From: Marinomonas atlantica
GTDB taxonomy: Bacteria > Pseudomonadota > Gammaproteobacteria > Pseudomonadales > Marinomonadaceae
Reading direction: 5' to 3'
Length of the DNA stretch: 64,000 nucleotides
Assembly: GCF_001639725.1 (NCBI RefSeq)
Contig: NZ_LTAW01000002.1
Span: 372,001-436,000 of the forward strand
Shown here: positions 18,525 to 27,622 of the stretch, piece by piece
Position numbering within the stretch: the first letter of the stretch is position 1
Layout: each line of letters begins with the position of its first letter
The notes under the pieces: model-generated
Database searches by the model: none
What the model saw: only the letters and a program-made list of their open reading frames with translations
Told to the model about the DNA's origin: nothing
Position numbers and translations under genes: made by a program

Positions 18525-19967
18525 ATGGGACAACATACAGTTGATAAAATCGGCGGTACGTCCATGAGTGACTACCGTTCGGTACGAGATAACATTATTT
18601 TTAAGCCAGCAGGTACAGAAGACCTGTATCAACGCGTTTTTGTAGTATCGGCATACGGCGGTATTACCGATAAGTTGCTGGAACACAAGAAGAGTGGTGA
18701 TGCGGGAATTTACGCTCACTTTGCAAAAGACCGTAACCAGAGTGGTTGGCGTGAAGCGTTTGATGAAACTCGTCAAACCATGCTGGACATCAACCGTGAT
18801 TTGTTCGGTGAGAGTGAACTTCTTAAAGAAGCGAATGACTTTCTAGCAGCTCGTCTTGATCAAGCGCAAGAAGCGCTAGAAGACTTGAGCCGTTTGTGTT
18901 CTCACGGTCACTTTGCAATTGATGAACATCTTGCGACAGTTCGTGAAATGCTTGCCAGTCTTGGTGAAGCGCACAGTGCATGGAACATGGCGAATTTGCT
19001 TAAACGTGACGGTGTAAACGCAGTCTTTGTTGACCTCACAGGCTGGAATGCTAGCGTTCACATGTCGCTAGACGAGCGGATTGTGGAGTCATTCAACGAC
19101 GTTGATTTAGCAACTCAGTTGCCGATTGCGACAGGTTATGCTCACAGTGAAACGGGTCTAATGACAACGTTTGACCGTGGTTATTCCGAAATGACGTTTA
19201 GCCGTATTGCCGTACTGACACAAGCACGCGAAGCGATCATCCACAAAGAGTTTCACTTAAGCAGTGCAGATCCGCGTTTGGTCGGTGAAGATAAAGCGGT
19301 TCCTATTGGTCGAACTAACTACGATGTGGCAGATCAATTGGCAAACTTGGGTATGGAAGCGATCCACCCTAAAGCGGCTAAAGGTCTTCGTCAAAGTAAA
19401 ATTGCATTGCGTGTGAAGAATACATTCGAACCTGAGCACAGTGGTACCCTCATTACAGGTGATTACATCTCCGATGCGCCATGTGTTGAGATCATTGCTG
19501 GCAGTCGCGGCGTCTACGCCGTTGAATTATTCGACCAAGAAATGGCCGGTGAAATTGATGCCTTTGATATGGGCGTGTTGAAAGTGTTGAACCAACTGGG
19601 TGCGCACATTATCGCTAAAGACATCAATGCGAATAGCATCACTCACTATTTAGCGGCAAATCTTAAGACGCTAAAGCGTGTTCTTCGTATGCTGGGTGAA
19701 GAATTCCCGGAAGCTGAAATTACACAGCGTAAAGTCGCTATCGTATCGGCTATTGGTTCTGATATGAAGACGACTGGTATGTTAGCAAGTGCTGTGAAAG
19801 CCATTTCAGAGCAAAGTATTAACGTGATCGCGATGCATCAGTCAATGCGTCAGGTAGACATGCAGTTTGTGGTGGATGAGGAAGACTACGAAGTCGCGAT
19901 CCGCAGCCTACACAAAGAGCTTGTTGAATCGCATAACCATGGCCGAGCAATTTGTTTAGCGTCGTAA
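18525..19967 (+). CDS. ask: Ectoine-specific aspartate kinase (Ask_Ect)
   Basis: A 480-residue aspartokinase that phosphorylates aspartate, supplying aspartate-semialdehyde for EctB. The N-terminus HTVDKIGGTSMSDYRSVRDN replaces the usual KFGGTS with KIGGTS, as in the ectoine-dedicated Ask group. The C-terminal part has two ACT-like segments (VEIIAGSRGVYAVELFD and VAIVSAIGSDMKTTGMLASA). Placement directly after ectD (113-base gap) supports a dedicated role; this group is reported to be less feedback-inhibited than housekeeping LysC. The gap has no clear terminator, so read-through from ectABCD is plausible. Ends at a strong terminator. Confidence 0.9.
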   Translation: MGQHTVDKIGGTSMSDYRSVRDNIIFKPAGTEDLYQRVFVVSAYGGITDKLLEHKKSGDAGIYAHFAKDRNQSGWREAFDETRQTMLDINRDLFGESELLKEANDFLAARLDQAQEALEDLSRLCSHGHFAIDEHLATVREMLASLGEAHSAWNMANLLKRDGVNAVFVDLTGWNASVHMSLDERIVESFNDVDLATQLPIATGYAHSETGLMTTFDRGYSEMTFSRIAVLTQAREAIIHKEFHLSSADPRLVGEDKAVPIGRTNYDVADQLANLGMEAIHPKAAKGLRQSKIALRVKNTFEPEHSGTLITGDYISDAPCVEIIAGSRGVYAVELFDQEMAGEIDAFDMGVLKVLNQLGAHIIAKDINANSITHYLAANLKTLKRVLRMLGEEFPEAEITQRKVAIVSAIGSDMKTTGMLASAVKAISEQSINVIAMHQSMRQVDMQFVVDEEDYEVAIRSLHKELVESHNHGRAICLAS

Positions 19968-19987
19968 GCTAAAAGATCTCGACCTTT

Positions 19988-20017
19988 AAAAACCCAGCTT
20001 GTAAGTTGGGTTTTTTT
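19988..20017 (+). terminator. Terminator after the ectoine operon
   Basis: AAAAACCCAGCTT and AAGTTGGGTTTTTTT form a hairpin with a T-run, 20 bases after the ask stop and touching the stop of the convergent GGDEF-EAL gene. Confidence 0.88.
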
Positions 20018-22232
20018 ATGAATGCATGAGTTGATCTACTGACCTGTTTTCTGGGAACTGGTCGAACTGCTCTTGTGGGATAGGGCGGCTGATAAAATAA
20101 CCTTGGCCTAGATCGCAATTAAAGGACTTTAGCATTTCAAGTTGAGCGCGCGTCTCAACGCCCTCTGCAATAACCAAAATACCAAGTTTGTGCGCCATGG
20201 CGATGATTGCTTCCACCATCATACGGTCATCTTTATCGGCTTCTAAATCCCAAACAAAGCTACGATCAATTTTGAGTAAATCAACAGGCAAGTTCTTAAG
20301 CTGCCCTAGTGATGAAAAACCTGTGCCAAAATCATCAATAGCAATACAAATCCCCATTGCCTTTAAGTAGCCAAGTGTTTTTTTAGCTTGCTTCAAATCA
20401 GTCAAGAGTGTCGTTTCGGTAATCTCAAAGCCAATGTAGTGGCCAGGTATATTGAATTGTTCAATCATTGTTCGTACATAGGGAACAAGGTTTGGATCAT
20501 TTAGTTGCAAAGACGACAAATTGATGTGTAGCAAAATAGGGTAGAGTCCAAGTGATTCACGATGAGCTAAGTACTCAAAGCTTTTACGGATGACGTGGTT
20601 ACCTAACTCTAAAATCTGTCCTGACTGTTCTGCTAGTGGAATGAAGCTGTCTGGAAAGACTAATCCTTTTTCAGGGTGATTCCAGCGTACTAGTGCTTCG
20701 GCACCGATGATTGTACCTAACGTTAAATCAAACTGAGGCTGAAAGTGTAAAATCAGTTGATCTTCTGCTATCGCTTTCTTAAGAGCGAGCTCTTCGGCAT
20801 GTGTATCCAGTGATCGTTTGCGCATGGCTTCATCAAAGAGTACGAACTGATTTTTCCCACGACGCTTTGCTTCATACAAAGCAACATCAGCACATTGCAT
20901 AAGCTCTAAGGCTTGTGAGCCATGATTTGGGATAAGGGTAATACCTAATGAGGTGCTTTGTTTGAATTCTTTGTGGTCAATATTGATGATTTTTTGTGTG
21001 CAAGAGATGATTTTTTGAGCGATGTCTTCCACGTCGCCAATCGAGTCCGCTTGTGTCACGACAATTGCAAACTCATCTCCGCCTAAGCGTATCACGATGT
21101 CTTGCGTACGTTTATGTTGAGATAAGCGTTTGGCAACTTCAACCAAAACTTTATCTCCAATGTCATGACCAATGGTATCGTTTATCGATTTGAAATTATC
21201 CAAGTCAAAGTATATGAAAGCACCTAGAGTTTGATGTTCTTTGATTTGAAAAATGAGCTGCTGGAAGTGGTCGTTTAGATATCGTCGATTAGGTAAGCCA
21301 GTAAGAGGGTCTTTAAATGCTAGCTCTTTTAGTTCTAATGTTTTTTTATTAACTTCCTTCTGGAGTTCAATAGGTCGTATAAGGATATGATAAAGGCTTA
21401 ACGAACATACTGTTGCGAGAAGAATGGTGATGAGCAGCATATTAAAAGTACGAGTTAAAACATTGCCGTTAATATCATTGGATATTGACAGTGTCCAAGT
21501 GCCTGTTGGTAGACCAATACCTGCTTTTACTAAAGTGTCAGAATTAAGAGGTTTTAATGAGCGATAAAACTGAAATATTTCACTAGAATCTGCATGCTCT
21601 CGTTCAATCTTAATCGCGTAACCTTCCTTTTCTAGTTCATGGATGCCAGTGTTATTTAAAAGTGGCGTCAACATAATGAGTGCAGAAGCGAACCCCCAAA
21701 ACTCATTAGATTTAGGTCCATCGATAGATTTATAAATCGGCATACGACTGATGACAGCTGAGCCGCCTTGGACTAAATTCAATGGACCAATCATGATCAT
21801 GTTACGGTTTTCGATCGCAGTACGCGCCGCTTCACTGTATTTAGAATGATTCAAAACATCTAACCCAAGTGCACCTTCATTACCTTCAAGTGGGTAAATG
21901 TGTTCAATAACACCATTAGGAGCTAATTGAATATTGTCTATGCCAGGGATAGATTGCATGATGTTTTTGGCATAGCTGTCAAAATGTTCAAGCTTATTGT
22001 CTGCTAGTGTAATTTGGTGAGCTAAAATCTGTGTCGATGTAAACGATAGACTTAAGCTGCGCTCTATTTCAGTCGCTTGAGTACGAGCAATACTGCTAAG
22101 CATAAGGCGCTGGTTCTGGACGAAATTGGTATTTGAAAGAGTAATAAAGTAGCCGCCGATCACGACAATCAGCATGAAAATACTCATAGATATAAGAAAG
22201 GCGCGCCTGTCTTTGATACTAGGTATGAGCAT
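20016..22232 (-). CDS. Membrane GGDEF-EAL c-di-GMP enzyme with CHASE-like sensor
   Basis: A 738-residue protein. A membrane segment at about residues 12-30 and another near 262-285 bracket a periplasmic domain of about 230 residues; its TQATEIERSLSLSF start and LEGNEGALGLDVL stretch look CHASE-like. The GGDEF domain carries an intact RLGGDEFAIVV near residue 380-390, so cyclase activity is possible. The EAL domain has GAEALVRWNHPEKGLVFP near 508-525 and IAIDDFGTGFSSLGQLKNLP, both with the metal-binding acidic residues intact, so phosphodiesterase activity is also possible. Which activity dominates cannot be read from sequence. Monocistronic, convergent with ask. Confidence 0.9.
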   Translation of the reverse strand: MLIPSIKDRRAFLISMSIFMLIVVIGGYFITLSNTNFVQNQRLMLSSIARTQATEIERSLSLSFTSTQILAHQITLADNKLEHFDSYAKNIMQSIPGIDNIQLAPNGVIEHIYPLEGNEGALGLDVLNHSKYSEAARTAIENRNMIMIGPLNLVQGGSAVISRMPIYKSIDGPKSNEFWGFASALIMLTPLLNNTGIHELEKEGYAIKIEREHADSSEIFQFYRSLKPLNSDTLVKAGIGLPTGTWTLSISNDINGNVLTRTFNMLLITILLATVCSLSLYHILIRPIELQKEVNKKTLELKELAFKDPLTGLPNRRYLNDHFQQLIFQIKEHQTLGAFIYFDLDNFKSINDTIGHDIGDKVLVEVAKRLSQHKRTQDIVIRLGGDEFAIVVTQADSIGDVEDIAQKIISCTQKIINIDHKEFKQSTSLGITLIPNHGSQALELMQCADVALYEAKRRGKNQFVLFDEAMRKRSLDTHAEELALKKAIAEDQLILHFQPQFDLTLGTIIGAEALVRWNHPEKGLVFPDSFIPLAEQSGQILELGNHVIRKSFEYLAHRESLGLYPILLHINLSSLQLNDPNLVPYVRTMIEQFNIPGHYIGFEITETTLLTDLKQAKKTLGYLKAMGICIAIDDFGTGFSSLGQLKNLPVDLLKIDRSFVWDLEADKDDRMMVEAIIAMAHKLGILVIAEGVETRAQLEMLKSFNCDLGQGYFISRPIPQEQFDQFPENRSVDQLMHS

Positions 22233-22902
22233 TAATTTTTAAACTCCAAAAGTAAGACAGTTATGATCGTATTCAGCGAGTGATTATTTTTACAGTATAT
22301 ATGTGAAATTAGTATTAATAAAAATTATTTATACACTATAAATATAACAACTTTAAACTGAAAAAAATCCAAGGTAGTAAGTCAAGCTATCAAAATATTC
22401 TATCAGATTGATCTAAGTCTTAGTTATGTACTGTAACTTGCGACTGTTCTGCAAAAATGTACACCAACCTAATTAAAACGAAAACGTAAATTTATCGTAA
22501 GGCATTAATTTCTATGGAAAGTAACTCACTAGATATAGGAGTTTTGCTTGATGACTAAAATACGAAAATATAATTCTAATGATTGACCGATATCAGTTAA
22601 GTGTTTTGAGATAGATCTGAATGCTAAGTGATGCATTGTACTGTGTAAGCTTTTGCTAGAAACTGCTGTGTTACCCAAATGTAAAGGATTCAGTGTACAT
22701 CAACCGAGGATAAGAAGGTTGTGGCATTTGATCGTTTACATTTGCCAAGCTTATCGTTTGATGAATGCTTAAGAGCTACTTACAGTTACTTGAGGGCAAG
22801 AAAATAGGACCCTGACATGAAGAGAGCACAATTCATTGATAGTAAAAGCAATACTTTGATTCAGTTTGCTGATTCGTATTCTTTTAATTAGGTGTTGCAT
22901 AC
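22233..22902. other. 670-base AT-rich intergenic region
   Basis: Lies between two divergently transcribed c-di-GMP genes and must contain both promoters. It is strongly AT-rich with many stop codons. One possible 24-codon frame begins with ATG at 22817 and ends just before the next gene, but it has no similarity that I recognise. No terminator, tRNA or repeat was seen. Confidence 0.5.
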
Positions 22903-25900
22903 ATGTTAAAACGGATTCTTTGCTTCCTTTGTATTGTTTTACCTTTGTTAGCTTATGGTGAACCAAAAAAACTAAATCTTGTTGTTCTATCCTACAACTC
23001 TGATGTTTCTACAGCTTTTTTGTTTCAGTCTATTATAGATGATTTAGCTGAGCGATTACCTAACTATGAAATCAAGCTGAAAGTTTCTAATGCTGAACAT
23101 TTAGCGAGTACTATTACCCTCGATCAATATGATTTGATGTTGCTAGACCCTGTCCATTATTTGACGTTTCGTAGTAATGGTAGTTTAAGTGGTGCACTGC
23201 TGACGCTACAACGCGGATTTGAAGGGCAAACGACAAGCTTTATGGGAGGGGTGATTTTCACACGAAGTGACAACCAAAAGATAAGACTTGATAATCTTTA
23301 TCAATTTTCTGTTGCTGCAACTGCCCCTGCTTTTTTAGAAAATTACATTGCGCAAGTTTATGAACTTAAGAAGAAGGGCTTTAATATTCCTTCTGTTGAG
23401 GCCCTAACAAAATATTCTGACGCTGAACAAGTGATTGATGCGGTGTTATCTGAGCGGCAAGAAACAGGTTTTGTGCGAAGTGGCGTGCTAGAAAAGTTAG
23501 TAGAAAAAGGACGAATAAAGTCGGATTCATATAACGTTCTAAATAAGCAAAATCTAGCAGGTTATCCCTTTTCTGTTTCTACAAGTCTGTTTCCTGAGTG
23601 GGCTTTTGTAGCTAAGGAAAATATTGATACTGATATTTCTCGTGAAGTGACTGCTGCGTTATTAAATATGAAGCTTGATCACAAACAATCCCAAGATTAT
23701 GGGCTGTATGGCTTTGTGCCTTCTTTAGATTATTTACCTGTTGAACTGATGTTAAAAGAACTTTCGTTGCCACCATATGATGATGAAAATGTTGGTTGGG
23801 TTGATTTTCTGAAACGTTATGCCATGTACTTTCTGTTAGCAAATATGGTCGCTTTGTCACTCATATTTTTATCTTGGAATACGTTTAGACAAAACAAGAA
23901 TTTAGCTCGATTGATTAAAAAAGAAAAGCAAGCTCAAGTGTTACTTGCACGCAGTAATAAACAATTGGATGCTTTACTAAGTAGCAGCCCAACCGTCATT
24001 TATTCTCTTGAACCAGAATACTACCAACTTAAATTTATTAGCAGTAATTGTTACCACTTGTACGCTAAAACAGCAGATGAAGTAAAATCCATTCGAAACT
24101 GGTGGCAGAAGTCTATTCACGATGATGATTTAATCAAAGTTTTGGCTACGTTTCGTCAATGGCGTGTCGATGGTTGCTTAGGCACTTTGATTCTTTCGTA
24201 TCGAATCTCTCAGGGAGATGGCTTGATTTGGGTTGAAGATCGACTTCAAGCGCTGCGTAATGAAGCAGGGGACGTGACTCTTTTTGTTGGTGCTCATTCG
24301 GATGTCTCAGAACGGCATTTAAACGAAGAGCAGTTAGAACTTTGGGCCAGTGTGTTTGCCAATGCACGTGAAGGTATTGCCATTACGAATCCTAAGGGCG
24401 ATATCCTTGATGTTAATTCTGCTTTTTCCAGAATTACAGGCTATAGCCGACTCGAAATCATTGGCCAAAATCCACGAATTTTAAATTCAGGACGGCAAAG
24501 TAAAGATTTTTATCAAGAGATGTGGCGTCAGATTGTCAATGCCGGTTTTTGGGAGGGAGAAATTTGGAATAAGCGCAAGGATGGTAGTATTTTTGCTCAA
24601 AACCTAACTGTTGTGGCTGTCAGCGATACTTCAGGAAACGTCAGCCACTATATATCCCTTTTTTCAGATATTACACGTCAAAAGCGTAATGAAGAGCAGT
24701 TAGAGCATATTGCTTATTTTGATTCGTTAACGGGGCTGCCAAACAGAACGAACTTAACCAATTCTCTTGATATCAAAATCAACAACTCTACTATTTATGG
24801 AACAACATTCGCTTTAGCCTTTCTAGATTTAGATGGTTTTAAAGAGGTAAACGACACATTCGGCCACGATACTGGTGACTTATTGTTAGTCGATGTGGCG
24901 CAACGTATGCGTGACACACTGGGTGGTGAAGGCATTGTCGCCCGATTTGGGGGGGATGAATTTGTTTTGCTGGTGCCAATTTTACAAAACTCTTCGGAAG
25001 TCGAACCAAAATTACAGTGTTTGTTAGTTGCATTAGCTCAACCGTTCAAAGTGTCTGGTGTAACGCTTCACATCAGTGCCAGTATAGGCGTGACTTTCTA
25101 CCCTCAACATCGTGAGATTGAAGCTGACCAGCTAATTCGTCAAGCGGATCAAGCTATGTATCAGGCTAAAATTAGCGGTCGTAACCGATTAAAAGCGTTT
25201 GATTTGAGCCAAGAAGATATTCTAGTCGAGCAGCATCGCTTCTATGAGGAGTTGCAAGAGGCGTATGAGTTAGAACAGTTCCGATTATACTATCAGCCAA
25301 AAGTGAATATGCGTAGCAAGGAAGTGATTGGCTACGAAGCGTTGATACGCTGGCAACATCCAATCCGAGGTATTTTAGCACCTGCGGTATTTTTACCGGC
25401 TTTGACTAATCAGCCTTTGGAATTAGAAGTCGGTAATTGGGTGATAAAAACTGCTTTAGCACAGTTATGGCAATGGCAGCAGCAGGGCTATAAACAAACG
25501 GTAAGCGTTAATTTGGCAAGTTATCAGTTACAACAGAGTGGTTTTATTGCACAGATGAAAAGTCTGTTAGCGGGTTATCCACGTTCTGTTGCAGAGTCAT
25601 TAGAATTGGAAATTCTTGAAACAAGTGCAATAGAAGACTTGGCAACTGTCTCTGGAGTGATTGATGCTTGCAAAGAAATGGGCGTCAAGTTGTCTCTGGA
25701 TGATTTTGGAACAGGCTATTCAACTCTTAGTCACTTAAAAGAGCTGTCAGTGGACATTCTCAAAATTGATCATGGTTTTGTTCGCGAAATGTTAGAAGAT
25801 GAAAATGATCTAGCTATTATTAAAGGGGTTATAGGCTTTGCTGATGCGTTCTCGTTAGACGTTATCGCGGAAGGTGTTGAGACGGCGGAGCATGCTAGGC

Positions 25901-26013
25901 GTCTTATTGAGCTAGGTTGTGAATTAGGCCAAGGCTATTACATATCACGTCCAATCCCGGCAGAAAAGGTATTAGAATGGTACGCTCAATGGCGACCTTT
26001 TGGTGATCAGTAA
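22903..26013 (+). CDS. PhnD-like periplasmic sensor / PAS / PAS / GGDEF / EAL protein
   Basis: A 1036-residue protein. A signal peptide (MLKRILCFLCIVLPLLAYGE) is followed by a periplasmic domain of about 270 residues resembling phosphate/phosphonate-type ABC binding proteins (LNLVVLSYNSDVSTAFLFQS, then YDLMLLDPVHYLTF). One membrane helix lies at about 308-328 (YFLLANMVALSLIFLSW). Two PAS domains follow at about 355-470 and 480-595 (ITNPKGDILDVNSAFSRITG). The GGDEF site RFGGDEFVLL is at about 680 and the EAL site GYEALIRWQHP at about 810, both intact. The design couples binding of a small periplasmic ligand to c-di-GMP turnover. No ABC transporter is nearby. An HD hydrolase starts three bases downstream. 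Confidence 0.9.
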   Translation: MLKRILCFLCIVLPLLAYGEPKKLNLVVLSYNSDVSTAFLFQSIIDDLAERLPNYEIKLKVSNAEHLASTITLDQYDLMLLDPVHYLTFRSNGSLSGALLTLQRGFEGQTTSFMGGVIFTRSDNQKIRLDNLYQFSVAATAPAFLENYIAQVYELKKKGFNIPSVEALTKYSDAEQVIDAVLSERQETGFVRSGVLEKLVEKGRIKSDSYNVLNKQNLAGYPFSVSTSLFPEWAFVAKENIDTDISREVTAALLNMKLDHKQSQDYGLYGFVPSLDYLPVELMLKELSLPPYDDENVGWVDFLKRYAMYFLLANMVALSLIFLSWNTFRQNKNLARLIKKEKQAQVLLARSNKQLDALLSSSPTVIYSLEPEYYQLKFISSNCYHLYAKTADEVKSIRNWWQKSIHDDDLIKVLATFRQWRVDGCLGTLILSYRISQGDGLIWVEDRLQALRNEAGDVTLFVGAHSDVSERHLNEEQLELWASVFANAREGIAITNPKGDILDVNSAFSRITGYSRLEIIGQNPRILNSGRQSKDFYQEMWRQIVNAGFWEGEIWNKRKDGSIFAQNLTVVAVSDTSGNVSHYISLFSDITRQKRNEEQLEHIAYFDSLTGLPNRTNLTNSLDIKINNSTIYGTTFALAFLDLDGFKEVNDTFGHDTGDLLLVDVAQRMRDTLGGEGIVARFGGDEFVLLVPILQNSSEVEPKLQCLLVALAQPFKVSGVTLHISASIGVTFYPQHREIEADQLIRQADQAMYQAKISGRNRLKAFDLSQEDILVEQHRFYEELQEAYELEQFRLYYQPKVNMRSKEVIGYEALIRWQHPIRGILAPAVFLPALTNQPLELEVGNWVIKTALAQLWQWQQQGYKQTVSVNLASYQLQQSGFIAQMKSLLAGYPRSVAESLELEILETSAIEDLATVSGVIDACKEMGVKLSLDDFGTGYSTLSHLKELSVDILKIDHGFVREMLEDENDLAIIKGVIGFADAFSLDVIAEGVETAEHARRLIELGCELGQGYYISRPIPAEKVLEWYAQWRPFGDQ

Positions 26014-26016
26014 ACT

Positions 26017-26652
26017 ATGTATGAATTGAATGAACTAGAGAGATATTTTAAAACGTATGTTGTTAAACGAATGCAATCAGACAATGCTCATGATTTAGCT
26101 CATATTGAGCGTGTCGTTAAACAAGCAAAGCGACTTGCCGCAGACGAGGGCGCTGAGTCTACACTTGTGGTTGCTGCTGCGTGGCTACATGATGTTGTTA
26201 ATTATCCAAAAGATCACCCTAATAGGTGTCAAGCTTCCTTTGACTCTGCATCTTCAGTTGAACCTTTTCTTAAGGAATTAGGGTTTGACTATTCGCAGAT
26301 TACTGCGATCCAGCATGCTATTATTACTCACAGTTTTAGTGCTCAAGTGACGCCAAGAACACTTGAGGCTCAAGTTGTGCAGGACGCCGATCGACTGGAT
26401 GCTTTAGGTGCTATTGGGATTGCTCGGTGTATGATGGTAGGAGGGCAGTTGTCTCGCTTATTATACGAGCTGGAAGATCCGTTTTGTTCAGAGCGTGAAC
26501 CTAATGATTCAGAGTTTACGTTAGACCACTTCTACCAGAAGCTTCTGCGTTTAGAAGCCACATTCCAAACACAAGCTGGTCGAGCTGAGGCAGCGCGTAG
26601 AACACAGTTTATGCGAAAGTACTTGGAGCAGTTACGTTTCGAGATCAATTAG
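26017..26652 (+). CDS. HD-domain phosphohydrolase (YedJ-like)
   Basis: A 211-residue HD superfamily protein. The metal-binding residues are seen as AHDLAHIERVVKQAKRLA (His at about 28), AAAWLHDVVNYPKDHP (the HD pair at about 60) and VVQDADRLDALGAIG (the last aspartate at about 128). It is predicted to hydrolyse a phosphate ester or nucleotide; the substrate of YedJ-like proteins is not settled. It starts three bases after the sensor GGDEF-EAL gene, so the two are translated from one mRNA, which hints at but does not prove a nucleotide second-messenger role. Its 3' end overlaps the convergent MarR gene by eight bases. Confidence 0.85.
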   Translation: MYELNELERYFKTYVVKRMQSDNAHDLAHIERVVKQAKRLAADEGAESTLVVAAAWLHDVVNYPKDHPNRCQASFDSASSVEPFLKELGFDYSQITAIQHAIITHSFSAQVTPRTLEAQVVQDADRLDALGAIGIARCMMVGGQLSRLLYELEDPFCSEREPNDSEFTLDHFYQKLLRLEATFQTQAGRAEAARRTQFMRKYLEQLRFEIN

Positions 26653-27094
26653 AAGATTTTTCATAACGTGCGAGGTTGTCTGCCATAACCATAGATATTT
26701 CAAGATATTGTTGAAGTTGTTCATCTGATAATCCTCGGGTCATGACAGTAAGCGCTTCTAAATCATAGCTTTCTAATGTCTTGAAAGACTGGGCTCCTTG
26801 CTGAGTTAATTCAATGAAAGAACTTCTCTTGTCTGCAGGGTTTTGCTTTTTGCGAACCATATTGTATTTTTCTAACTCTTTTATGAGTCGCGTTATTTGA
26901 CCTTTATCTCTACCACAGCGCTGAGCAATCATAATGGCTGTAGAGTTTTCATTATCGTGGATCATTTTTAAAATAATGAAGTACAAAGGCGAAAGAGGCG
27001 TGCTGCTTTCTTGCATAGCAAAACGCATTGCATGTTTCAATCCAGAGATAATGCCAATTAAAGCAGTTTGTATATCGCGTTCAATGCCAGCCAT
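26645..27094 (-). CDS. MarR family transcriptional regulator
   Basis: A 149-residue MarR-type regulator. The winged-helix region is visible as LSPLYFIILKMIHDNENSTA, MIAQRCGRDKGQITRLIKEL and KKQNPADKRSSFIELTQQGA; ADKRS is the DxR-type wing. Flanking helices should form the dimer. Targets are unknown; the nearest candidates are the Rieske-type gene 54 bases upstream of its start on the same strand, and itself. Not similar enough to the MarR protein at 7944 to suggest a recent duplicate. Confidence 0.85.
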   Translation of the reverse strand: MAGIERDIQTALIGIISGLKHAMRFAMQESSTPLSPLYFIILKMIHDNENSTAIMIAQRCGRDKGQITRLIKELEKYNMVRKKQNPADKRSSFIELTQQGAQSFKTLESYDLEALTVMTRGLSDEQLQQYLEISMVMADNLARYEKSSN

Positions 27095-27148
27095 AGAGAA
27101 GTCGTTTAGTCATTATTAATGAGATACTGCCAGAATATCAGATAAAAG

Positions 27149-27508
27149 TTAGGTACGCTGTTTCAATTCCTTAGATGTCGGCAGTAGGCAAAAAACGTCG
27201 TTGACCTCGGTAATGATAAAACGTTGTAAACGTTCGCCAAGACATGGGCCTGAAACGCATTCTCCTTTTTCGGGTGTAAATTGCGCGCCGTGAAATTGAC
27301 ATTCAATTAGGCTAAATGTTTCGTCAAAGCAATGGAAGCTGTCGTTTGCAATACGTTTATTCAAATGTGGACAAAGATTCTGATAAATAAAAAGTGAGTT
27401 ATTCAACATAAGAGCAAGAAAATGCTGTGAATTGACGTCAAACACGTAACTTTGTTCATTTTTAAGAGCATGAATTGTGTCGTTCTGAATGTTAGATAGA
27501 ACCAGCAT
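27149..27508 (-). CDS. Rieske [2Fe-2S] ferredoxin-like protein
   Basis: A 119-residue soluble Rieske domain. The cluster ligands are CPHLNKR (Cys, x, His) and, after 17 residues, CQFHGAQFTPEKGECVSGP (Cys, x2, His), spaced as in NirD/ferredoxin-type Rieske proteins. It presumably passes electrons to an oxygenase or reductase, but no partner enzyme is encoded next to it. It is the only gene on this strand between the MarR gene and the divergent mrcB. Confidence 0.85.
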   Translation of the reverse strand: MLVLSNIQNDTIHALKNEQSYVFDVNSQHFLALMLNNSLFIYQNLCPHLNKRIANDSFHCFDETFSLIECQFHGAQFTPEKGECVSGPCLGERLQRFIITEVNDVFCLLPTSKELKQRT

Positions 27509-27622
27509 ATTGTATTTCCAGTTATCATTTTTATGAGTGTAAAGTGTATCGAGAATGCAAAGAAACGCCTATTGTTTAATGGCTGATTGCTGTCTTTACA
27601 GAGGCCCTTTATACTCCGCACT

